Assembly (NCBI RefSeq): GCF_015352975.1
Contig: NZ_JACYIZ010000007.1
Location: 57,330 to 121,329, forward strand
From: Aestuariimicrobium ganziense
Lineage (GTDB): Bacteria; Actinomycetota; Actinomycetes; Propionibacteriales; Propionibacteriaceae
Direction of reading: 5' to 3'
DNA: 64,000 nucleotides
The notes beneath the pieces are model-generated. The model saw nothing but the letters and a program-made list of their open reading frames with translations, was not told the origin of the DNA and ran no database searches. Numbering within the stretch: the first letter of the stretch is position 1; each line of letters begins with the position of its first letter. This document shows, one piece after another, positions 52,294 through 60,265 of the stretch. Made by a program: the position numbers and the translations under genes.

Positions 52294-53555
52294 CGCCCCT
52301 GCCCAGTGGACCCGTCGGCACCGATCACGTCGTCCACGAAGTCGCGGAAGTTCCGTTCCGCGTCGAACCGTTCCACGACCAGGGCCCGAACGGCGCCGCG
52401 CCGCTCGGGGGTGCGCGCATCGTCGGCCCGGCTCGCCAGCACCCGAGCCAGCTCGACCGCGTCCACCTCGGCCGCTACGAGGTAGCCCGAGCTGGGATCG
52501 ACCACCTCACGGGTCGCGCCAACGTCTGTGGCGACGCAGGGCACCCCCCGAACAGCGGCCTCCATGATCGACACTGGTACGCCCTCGGTGGTGCTGGCGT
52601 TGATCATGACGTCGGTGGGCTGCAGCAGAGCCTCGAGCAGAGCGTCGTGGGGCAGCTGTCCGCAGAACTCGTGGGTCACCCCGAGTGGGGTGAGCCGCTG
52701 ACGTGCATGGTCGGCGAGTTCGTCGGCCAGCGGGCCAGCGCCGTAATGACGCCACCGAATCTGGCGGTGCGGCAGCAACGACGACAACTCGGCAATGGCG
52801 TCGATGATCAGGTGCACCCGCTTGATGGGGGTCAAGGTGCTGATCGAGACCAGCTCGAGGTCATCAGCCACCCCCGTCGGGGCCTGGTCGGCGGCCTCAG
52901 GGATCCGCACTCCGAGTCGAGCCAGCCGGACTCGCGAGTCATCGATGCCGTACCGCTGCTTCACGTAGTCACAGCCCTGTTCGCTGATCACGTAGAGCAC
53001 GTCGATGCCTCGACCGGCGGTACGCACCATGGGGTTGTAGTGAAGCGGACGAGCCTCTTCGTACAGGTCGGCGTTGTGGGTTCGCGACACCACCTTGTCG
53101 ACCAGACCGCGGTCGCGGGCCCGGATCGCACCGCAGGTGTGGGGTTTGAGCCAGTAGGTGTAGACCACGTCGATCCCGCCGAGGCGCGCCGACACGGCGC
53201 GCAGTGCGTTCTCGACCACGCGGGCCTGGGCCACAGCCCGCAGCGCCACCAGGGCGGTGGCGGGGGTGAGAGCTCGACGCACTGCGAGGTCACGCAGCTC
53301 AGCCACCAGGGCTGGGTCCACCAGTGACCGAACAGCTGCGAGCGCCAACGTTGTTCTGGAGCTCCATGCTCGAGCGAGGGTGGCGTCCACCTCGAACCGC
53401 TCGGGGATCTCGCGGCGCGGCCCGTCGAGGGTTCCCGGCAGGAAGGTCACCAGCGCGTCCGAACGATCCCAAGCGGCGAGCTCGGCAGCGATGAACTGCT
53501 CGCCCTGTCCATGCGGGAAGCCGGTGGTCACCCAGACGACACGCTGCGCAGTCAT
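52290..53555 (-). CDS. Glycosyltransferase family 4
   Basis: A 421-residue GT-B glycosyltransferase: VVWVTTGFPHGQGEQFIAAEL at the N-terminus, VVSRTHNADLYEE, RLARLGVRIPEAADQ, VSISTLTPIKRVHLII, and the C-terminal donor site NASTTEGVPVSIMEAAVRGVPCVATDVGATREVV, whose E-G-x7-E pattern is typical of retaining GT4 enzymes. The ATG at 53555 was preferred over an upstream open extension. Coupled to polymerase copy B. Confidence 0.92.
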   Translation of the reverse strand: MTAQRVVWVTTGFPHGQGEQFIAAELAAWDRSDALVTFLPGTLDGPRREIPERFEVDATLARAWSSRTTLALAAVRSLVDPALVAELRDLAVRRALTPATALVALRAVAQARVVENALRAVSARLGGIDVVYTYWLKPHTCGAIRARDRGLVDKVVSRTHNADLYEEARPLHYNPMVRTAGRGIDVLYVISEQGCDYVKQRYGIDDSRVRLARLGVRIPEAADQAPTGVADDLELVSISTLTPIKRVHLIIDAIAELSSLLPHRQIRWRHYGAGPLADELADHARQRLTPLGVTHEFCGQLPHDALLEALLQPTDVMINASTTEGVPVSIMEAAVRGVPCVATDVGATREVVDPSSGYLVAAEVDAVELARVLASRADDARTPERRGAVRALVVERFDAERNFRDFVDDVIGADGSTGQGR

Positions 53556-53694
53556 GCCCACACCCTTCCATCGACCCAACGTGCACCGCCACGTCACAGG
53601 CACTGCATGCCCTCACGGAGGACCGGTCGGGTCGGGCTATTGTAGCGACCGAGCCCTCGGCTCCCGTTTCCCTCGGCCTAACACAGGTGTGTCC

Positions 53695-54939
53695 ATGAAG
53701 ATCAGTCGCCTCCTCCGCTCGGTCCGCCGCAACTGGCTCCCGGCACTGCTGATCGGCGCCATCCTGGGCGCGATCACGGCAGTTGGCGCGTACTTCACGA
53801 CCACACCGACCTACACCGCCACCAACACGGTGCTGTTCGAGGTCGCCGGGCAGGACGAGATCCCCGACCCCAACGTCGCGACGAACTACGCGACCAGCCT
53901 GGCCAGCACCTACGCCGCCATGATCCTCACCCCGCTGATCATGGAACCAGTCGCCGAGTCCGTGCCCGACGGCGACGCGAATGCGCTGATGGCCCAGGTG
54001 GAGGTCACCGCGCCTCGACAGAACCTTGTCGCCACCATCAGCTACACCGATGCCGACGAGGGTCGAGCCACCTCGGTGGTCACCCGGACCGGAGAGGAAC
54101 TCAAGAAGGTCGTTGACAGCTACACCGCACAGGTCGACGGCCGTCCACGCATCGTCGTCTCCAAGCTGTCGGTGAACACCTTGACGACCGGCGGTACCCA
54201 GCCGAGTCTCATCATCTCGCTCATGAAGGGGTTCGTGATCGGCCTGCTGGCGGCACTGGCCTGGCTGGCGCTGAAGGTACTCATCGACACGGTCGTCCAC
54301 GACGTGACTGACCTGCGGGACTCGACTGACGCCTCGGTGCTGGCGCACGTGCGCTCCGAGGACGACTACCTGACCTTGGCCCGGGCAGTGCCCTTCCTCG
54401 ACGCCGGCAACCCGGCGAGCCTGCTGTTCACGTCGTCCACCGATGGTGAAGGTGCCTCAGGCGTGGCTCTCGGGACGGCGCGCGCGATGGCCGCCTCGGC
54501 ACCCGGGCAGGTGCTGCTGATCGATGCTGACCTGCGTGAGGGCGAGGTCACGCAGGCGCTCGGCCTGTCCGATCGGCCCGGCCTGTCGCACTACCTGTCC
54601 GGCCAAGCTGGCCTTGACGAGGTGATCGTCGACTCAGACGGTCTCCAGGTGATCGCTGCTGGCCAGCTTCCGCCCAACCCCGCCGAGTTGCTCGCCACCT
54701 CGCGTGTGGAAGACCTGCTCGAGCAGGTTCGCTCGCGGTTCACCACGGTGTTGGCGGCAGGCTCGGCCCTGCTCACGCACAGCGACAGCGCGCTGTTGGC
54801 AAGCAGGATGGGCGGCACTGTCACCGTGGTGGGACTTCGCAAGGTACGCCAAACGCAGTTGGACGAGGCCCTGGCCCTGCTGGACTCGGCGCAGGCCCAT
54901 CAGGTCGGCGTGGTACTCACCGACCCCCGTGTGCGCTGA
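53695..54939 (+). CDS. Wzz/BY-kinase-like chain-length protein, degenerate P-loop
   Basis: A 414-residue protein with a Wzz domain: helix 1 at about 14-34, an extracellular part with the TYTATNTVLFEV strand, and helix 2 at about 178-198. A cytoplasmic domain like bacterial tyrosine kinases follows. The Walker A region (about 248-256, STDGEGASG) lacks the invariant lysine; Walker A' VLLIDADLR (273-281) is kept. No Tyr cluster ends the protein. It may regulate chain length without kinase activity. The 3' end overlaps polymerase copy C by 40 bp. Confidence 0.85.
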   Translation: MKISRLLRSVRRNWLPALLIGAILGAITAVGAYFTTTPTYTATNTVLFEVAGQDEIPDPNVATNYATSLASTYAAMILTPLIMEPVAESVPDGDANALMAQVEVTAPRQNLVATISYTDADEGRATSVVTRTGEELKKVVDSYTAQVDGRPRIVVSKLSVNTLTTGGTQPSLIISLMKGFVIGLLAALAWLALKVLIDTVVHDVTDLRDSTDASVLAHVRSEDDYLTLARAVPFLDAGNPASLLFTSSTDGEGASGVALGTARAMAASAPGQVLLIDADLREGEVTQALGLSDRPGLSHYLSGQAGLDEVIVDSDGLQVIAAGQLPPNPAELLATSRVEDLLEQVRSRFTTVLAAGSALLTHSDSALLASRMGGTVTVVGLRKVRQTQLDEALALLDSAQAHQVGVVLTDPRVR

Positions 54940-56180
54940 ACGCCTCCTGAGCCGACGACCCCCAGCGCCATCACCCACCACCAGAAGCTGACACCGAAGT
55001 TCTTCAGCAGATAGGTGTCGAAGACGAAGGCCAGCAGCGACGCCGCCAACGCGATCAGAACCATCGTCGCGACCGGATCGTCCTGAGTGCCCCACTGTTG
55101 GCGCAGCGACCAGGGAATCGCGGCAAGCATCGCCACGAGCAGCACAGCTCCCAGGATGCCGAGTTCGACCAGAACCGCGAGGTAGAGCGAGTGGGGACTG
55201 GTGAGAACCTTGCCCCAGTCGGTGATGATCAGGTTGCCACCGGGGGCACGCACCAGCTGCACGTCCAGCGCGTACCAGGGCCACAGTCGTCCCGAACCGA
55301 CCCCGAACAGCACCGACTGCCATGACTCCGTCCACGCGCTCCAGGCAGTGGTCAGGTTCGTGGCTCGGCCTGAGTCGCCCAGCACGAGCAGGCGGCGCAG
55401 GCTCGGTACAGTGACCAGCGCGACCACGAGGGCCACGACCCCGCCGAGTGCCCACCGTCCAAAGCTGCGCCCAAGACCCCGCCGGACCGCCCACAGACCC
55501 GTGAGGGCCGCGAAGGTGGCCAAACAGGCCAGACCTGCGCGCGAGCCAACCGCGACCACGCCGAGCAGGCAGATCGCCGCTCCGGCGGCGCTCCACCGGC
55601 GATGCCAGCCCTGCAACGCATGGCCCAGAAACATCGCCGCCGTGGTGAGCAACACGACGTGATAGATGGCCGATCCGCCCATGCCCGTCGAGATCCGCAG
55701 CGACCGGTGGACCATGACGGCGCGTGGCCAGTTCACCAATGAGCAGACCAGGACGACCCAGCCCGCCCACCACACCACCCGACGCCGCTGATCGCGCGGC
55801 GAAGCGAGCACCAGCGAGATCGAAGCCGTCAGGGTGAGCAGTGCGGTGAGCAGGGGGACCACCACGACCTCGCGAGTGATCTGGATGCGTTCGCGCTGGA
55901 CAACTGGCAGTTCGATGGTCAACGCCGACACCAGCGACATGGCCACGAGTACCGCGAACAGCAGTGCCATCCACCGCATCGGCCTGGCCACCTCGCGCCA
56001 CCGTCGTACCGACCAGACAAGCAGGGCGAGGGTGAGGATCCCGAAGCCGATCAGGTAGGCGCTCACCACCGCCGGACGACCATGCAGTCCGCGACGCAGG
56101 TCGAAGAACTCCATCACGACGACCAGTGGCAGCAGACCCCAGCCCAACAGGCGACCGACACGGTCGAGGCGACCCTCCAT
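54900..56180 (-). CDS. O-antigen ligase/polymerase family protein (copy C)
   Basis: A 426-residue membrane protein with about 11 helices and the Wzy_C loop motif SPHSLYLAVLVELGILGAV. The end (FVFDTYLLKNFGVSFWWWVMAL) closely parallels copy A, so A and C are paralogues. The ATG at 56180 has TAGCCT 7 nt upstream, again without a Shine-Dalgarno sequence. Divergent from the flippase gene and convergent with the Wzz-like gene. Confidence 0.85.
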   Translation of the reverse strand: MEGRLDRVGRLLGWGLLPLVVVMEFFDLRRGLHGRPAVVSAYLIGFGILTLALLVWSVRRWREVARPMRWMALLFAVLVAMSLVSALTIELPVVQRERIQITREVVVVPLLTALLTLTASISLVLASPRDQRRRVVWWAGWVVLVCSLVNWPRAVMVHRSLRISTGMGGSAIYHVVLLTTAAMFLGHALQGWHRRWSAAGAAICLLGVVAVGSRAGLACLATFAALTGLWAVRRGLGRSFGRWALGGVVALVVALVTVPSLRRLLVLGDSGRATNLTTAWSAWTESWQSVLFGVGSGRLWPWYALDVQLVRAPGGNLIITDWGKVLTSPHSLYLAVLVELGILGAVLLVAMLAAIPWSLRQQWGTQDDPVATMVLIALAASLLAFVFDTYLLKNFGVSFWWWVMALGVVGSGGVQRTRGSVSTTPT

Positions 56181-56248
56181 GCTGCACAGGCTAGCGAGAC
56201 TGCCCGCGAGGCTATACTCGCGATGCCCAGACGAAGCGAGGCACGGCG

Positions 56249-57601
56249 GTGAGCGAGGACGACGTGGATGGCGAGACCTCGCCGTCCAGAGCTGTCACCT
56301 CCCCCTGGCAATCTCGGCTGCTCCAGTTGCGGCGGAGTACCTTCCTGCGCCATGTGTTGACGCTGATGACCGGCACCGCCGTGGCTCAGCTGATCCCGTT
56401 GGCCGCTCGGCCGATCCTCAGCCGGATGTACACCGATCACGAGTTCGGCATCTACTCGCTCTACCTCTCGCTGACGGCCGCCTTCGTCACCATCGGGGCT
56501 CTGCGCTACGACGTCGCGGTGGTCATGCCCGAGAAGGATGCCGACGCCCGCGGACTGGTGAGACTGGCCACGCGGCTCGCCCTGGCCTCTGGGGCGGTCG
56601 CCACTGTGGTGCTCAGCGTGTTCGCCGGGACGATCGCCGGCTGGATGCGCCGACCTGACCTGGCACCGTTCCTGCCGGCCGTCGGTGTGTTGGTGATCGC
56701 GATGACACAGATCTCGAGCCGCCAGTACTGGCTGAACCGCCGTCGTCGCTACAAGGAGATGGCCCGCAACCGGATGGGCCAGGCCCTCGGGACGAACGTC
56801 GTGCAGATCGGTGCCGGCTTCGCCTCGACGGGTGTGTGGGGGCTGGTGCTGGGAAGCTTGGCCGGCCAGTGGTTCAGTGCGCTCAACCTGTGGCGGCTGA
56901 CACGTCGCGAGACTGCACCGCAGCCCGGCGACTCTGCCCGCGCCATGGCCAAGGAGTACCGCAAGATGCCATTGGTCAACGGTCCGAACGCCGTTGTCGA
57001 CACCGTGCGGGTCAACGGCATCAATGTGCTCACCGGGGCCTTCTTCTCGGGTGCCATCCTGGGGCAGTTCGCACAGGCCTGGCAGTTGCTGCAGATGCCG
57101 ATGGGGCTGATCAACGGGGCGCTGTCGCAGGTCTTCTACCAGCGTCTGGCGACCACCCGGCGAGGCCAGATGTTCACGGTGGTGAGGTCGGCGATCCTCC
57201 GGTCATTGGCGGTTGGAGTCGTGCCGTTCGGGCTGATCTGGTGGCTGGCGCCGTGGCTGTTTCCCTTCGTGCTCGGTGGTCAGTGGCACCTCGCCGGCCG
57301 GATCGCGAGGGTGCTCGTGCCTTGGCTGTACCTGAACTTCGTCACCTCACCTGTCTCGCTGCTGTTCGTCACCATCAAGCGGCAGGGCACCATGTTCGTC
57401 TTCGCGGTGGTCTACATGGCGGTGCCGCTGACGATCCTCTGGTTCCGGCATGACTCGATCCTCGAGACCATGTCGCTGGTCGCGTGGTCGATGGCAGCGC
57501 TGCTGGTGGTGTTCATCCTGTTGGCGCTGTGGGTGGCCAAGCAGTTCGACCGAGGGGTCGGCGAGCGCGACATTGAGGCGGCCGAGACGGCGCCGGAATA
57601 G
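56249..57601 (+). CDS. Wzx-type lipopolysaccharide/oligosaccharide flippase
   Basis: A 450-residue MOP-superfamily transporter with about 12 helices; predicted to flip undecaprenyl-linked repeat units across the membrane. The N-terminal signature (LRHVLTLMTGTAVAQLIPLAARPILSRMY) and FGIYSLYLSL are typical. A strong TATACT box at 56213-56218 drives it. A 9-codon frame (ATG 56223, MPRRSEARR) ends in a TGA that overlaps the GTG start, and could couple translation. Confidence 0.9.
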   Translation: MSEDDVDGETSPSRAVTSPWQSRLLQLRRSTFLRHVLTLMTGTAVAQLIPLAARPILSRMYTDHEFGIYSLYLSLTAAFVTIGALRYDVAVVMPEKDADARGLVRLATRLALASGAVATVVLSVFAGTIAGWMRRPDLAPFLPAVGVLVIAMTQISSRQYWLNRRRRYKEMARNRMGQALGTNVVQIGAGFASTGVWGLVLGSLAGQWFSALNLWRLTRRETAPQPGDSARAMAKEYRKMPLVNGPNAVVDTVRVNGINVLTGAFFSGAILGQFAQAWQLLQMPMGLINGALSQVFYQRLATTRRGQMFTVVRSAILRSLAVGVVPFGLIWWLAPWLFPFVLGGQWHLAGRIARVLVPWLYLNFVTSPVSLLFVTIKRQGTMFVFAVVYMAVPLTILWFRHDSILETMSLVAWSMAALLVVFILLALWVAKQFDRGVGERDIEAAETAPE

Positions 57602-57614
57602 AGCCGCGTCGGGG

Positions 57615-58811
57615 TCAACTCGCCCAGCCGTTGGTGAACAGGATCCAGGCCCACGCCCCGGCGACCAGCGCCGAGACCCCCATCCACACCCCGATCGCCA
57701 GCTGGCGACCCCACTGGAGACGCTCGTCGCGATCGGGCTGGACGAAGCGGGCGGCCAGCAGGAACAGCGGGAACCACAGCAGCACGGCGCGGTTGATCGA
57801 CATGTACCAGTACGAGGTGCCGAAGGCGACCAAGTGCACCCCGATCCATGAGGCCGAGGCCCAGCGCCGCCGCTTCAGCAGGACGAGCGAGGCGACGATG
57901 CCGACCAGCATCGAAACGATCTCGAGGAAGAAGACCACCGGCACCTCGGGGCGGCCCGGCCACGACTCCGGTTGGGCGGCCTTCCAGGTGTTGGCCAGCG
58001 CGTCCAGCGGCGAGGTGAGGCCGCGGTTCCAGCCGGAGACCTGCGCCTGGTACCAGGCGCTCCACGACCCGGTGACCAGCTTGAGGTGCCAGGCGTGGGC
58101 GATCAGGGCTGCGCTCGGCAGCGCCAGCCAGACCAGTCGACGGGCACGTGCCTCCGGGGTGCGGTCGAGTTGCTGCTCGGGGTCGTTGTCGCCGAGCAGG
58201 GTGAGCACGACCAGTGCACCGACCAGGAACAGGCCCGAGACTCGGAAGGTGCAGGCCACCGTGGCGAGCAGGGCCGCACTCAACCAGTGCCCCTTGCGCC
58301 AACGCTCCCAGGCCCAGAACGCCGCGGCGCAGAACGGGGCCTCGGTGTAGCCGACGAAGGTGAACACCGTGGTGGGCGCCACCAGCCAGAGCGCGGCCGG
58401 GAGCACCCCACCCATGCGGTACAGCGCCGCCGCGGCCAGGGCCGATCCGATCGCACCGACCAGCACGCCGGTGAGCTCGGGGCGGATGCCGAGCAGGTCC
58501 CCGAACTCCATCAGCCCGGGGACGCCGGGAAAGAAGGCGCGGCTCTCAGCGGTGGCGTAGCCGTTGCGGGCGATCGCCATGAAGTGCTGCACGTCCCAGG
58601 TCGAGACCGCCTGCCACAGGTCGCGTTGGCGCAGCACCACCACCGCCAGCAGCACGAACAGCAACCAGACCCGGCTGGTCGCCCACGCCAGTCCGAGCAG
58701 GTTCAGGTCGTCCCCGCGAAAGCCCAGCCGGCGACCGAGCCCCGAGCTCGGACGCGGCTCGTCCGACTCGTCGGTCTCGGTGGCGGACGACGGCGCAGAC
58801 CGGGTGGTCAC
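57615..58811 (-). CDS. PIG-V-like membrane mannosyltransferase
   Basis: A 398-residue membrane protein with about nine helices resembling the PIG-V/GT76 family, which uses lipid-linked mannose. The first extracellular loop has STWDVQHFMAIARNGYA, the W-D-x-x-x-x-x-x-I-A-x-x-G-Y signature, and a later GYTEAPFCAAAFWAWERW. Sequence alone does not fix the donor. It overlaps the upstream GT87 stop by 4 nt, last of the four-gene PBP operon. Confidence 0.82.
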   Translation of the reverse strand: MTTRSAPSSATETDESDEPRPSSGLGRRLGFRGDDLNLLGLAWATSRVWLLFVLLAVVVLRQRDLWQAVSTWDVQHFMAIARNGYATAESRAFFPGVPGLMEFGDLLGIRPELTGVLVGAIGSALAAAALYRMGGVLPAALWLVAPTTVFTFVGYTEAPFCAAAFWAWERWRKGHWLSAALLATVACTFRVSGLFLVGALVVLTLLGDNDPEQQLDRTPEARARRLVWLALPSAALIAHAWHLKLVTGSWSAWYQAQVSGWNRGLTSPLDALANTWKAAQPESWPGRPEVPVVFFLEIVSMLVGIVASLVLLKRRRWASASWIGVHLVAFGTSYWYMSINRAVLLWFPLFLLAARFVQPDRDERLQWGRQLAIGVWMGVSALVAGAWAWILFTNGWAS

Positions 58812-60265
58812 CGTGCCGCCTCACCGGTGGGCGCCGGGTCGTCGACCGCAGGACCGCCCGCGACGAGGGCGTCGTCGTCAACGGGGTCATCGCCGAGTGC
58901 GCCGAGCGAGTCCTGCAAGTGCAGCACCTCGTCCGGGGCCCGGTCGGTGGTGTGGTCGAGCACCCCGCCGAGTGGGTCGTCCACGTGGCCACTGCGCACC
59001 GGGTCGTACCAGGGGCTTCGGATGTCGGCGATGATGCGCGCCATCAACCAGACCTGCACCGCCACCCGCAACAGGATCGCGGCGGAGTAGGCACCGAAGG
59101 GGCCACCACCCCACAGGTTGCCCTGCAGGTGCCCCCAGACCGCTGCCCAGTACACGGCCTCGACCAGGCTGAACACCAGCCAGTCGAGCAGCACCGGTCG
59201 GGCCAGCAGCGCCAGCGGGGCGATCCAGATCACGTGCTGCGGCGAGTAGACCGGGGCGGTGACGGTGATCGCGAGCACCAGCAGGGCGAACACCTGCGCG
59301 AGGCGGGGACGACGCGGCGCCCACCAGCACAGCGCGGTGACGGCGGCAACTGCGACGGCGACCAGCAGCCACGACAACGGCCAGACCCGCAGGGTGACCC
59401 CCGTGGCCTGTTGCAGGACGTGCCACACCGACCCGAGGCCGACTTCTGGAGCCATGGCGGTTCGAGCCTGCAGCAGCCAGCCCTGGGGGGCAACCAGCAC
59501 GATCGGCAGGTTGATCACGACCCAGGTGGCCATGGTGGTCATCGCGAAGGTCGACCAGTCGCGCAGCCGATCGGCACGCCGGCACAGGATCCACAGCGCG
59601 ACCAGCAGCATCAGCGGGTACCAGGCGGCGCTGGCGGCCAGCCCCAGCACGACCCCGGCCACAGCGACGCGGCGTGAGGCCCACAGCACCAACGCCACGG
59701 CCACCAGCGCGGCCGGCACGAGTGCCCAACTGATCGTCCCGGCGGTGAAGACGCCGACGCTGAGTGCAGTGAACAGCCCGATGCGTCCCAAGCCTTCGAG
59801 GGTGAGTTCGGTGGGTGGGTGGGGGTGGCGTCGGCTGAGCAGCAGGTGGGCGACCACCAGCACCAGAAAGGCCCCGCCGAGCAGCAGCACGTTGAGGCTG
59901 ACGAAGAAGGTGGTGTCACCCTCGAGGGACCTGGGCGCCACCGGCTCGAGAGGCGCGACCAGGAAGGTGAGGCGCTGGGTGAGCAGCACCCACAACGCGA
60001 TCAGCGGGGGTTGGTCGAGGCTGGCGCCGCGGTAGGGCACCCCACCCGACCCCAGGCCGCCGTCGCGCCACAGCACCGGCAGGTCGGAGTAGCACAGCCG
60101 CAGCATCGTGTTGAGTTCGACCTCGTTGGTGTTGCAGGCCGTCTGGTGCAACATGCGCAGCGTCCAAGTCACCAGGGCCAACGCGATGACGAGCGCAGCG
60201 GACTCGGGCAGCCGGGACGCGACCATCGCCCGACTGCCATCTCGACGATGGGCGTTCAGGATCAC
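58808..60265 (-). CDS. GT87-like membrane glycosyltransferase
   Basis: A 485-residue polytopic protein (about 10-12 helices) of the GT-C/GT87 (DUF2029) type, usual neighbour of the class A PBP in actinobacteria. The first outer loop (ACNTNEVELNTMLRLCYSDLPVL) has the acidic residues expected for a GT-C site, and SPQHVIWIAPLALL occurs in a later segment. A 75-residue Asp/Pro-rich cytoplasmic tail follows. The GTG start overlaps the PBP stop as GTGA. Confidence 0.8.
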   Translation of the reverse strand: MILNAHRRDGSRAMVASRLPESAALVIALALVTWTLRMLHQTACNTNEVELNTMLRLCYSDLPVLWRDGGLGSGGVPYRGASLDQPPLIALWVLLTQRLTFLVAPLEPVAPRSLEGDTTFFVSLNVLLLGGAFLVLVVAHLLLSRRHPHPPTELTLEGLGRIGLFTALSVGVFTAGTISWALVPAALVAVALVLWASRRVAVAGVVLGLAASAAWYPLMLLVALWILCRRADRLRDWSTFAMTTMATWVVINLPIVLVAPQGWLLQARTAMAPEVGLGSVWHVLQQATGVTLRVWPLSWLLVAVAVAAVTALCWWAPRRPRLAQVFALLVLAITVTAPVYSPQHVIWIAPLALLARPVLLDWLVFSLVEAVYWAAVWGHLQGNLWGGGPFGAYSAAILLRVAVQVWLMARIIADIRSPWYDPVRSGHVDDPLGGVLDHTTDRAPDEVLHLQDSLGALGDDPVDDDALVAGGPAVDDPAPTGEAAR

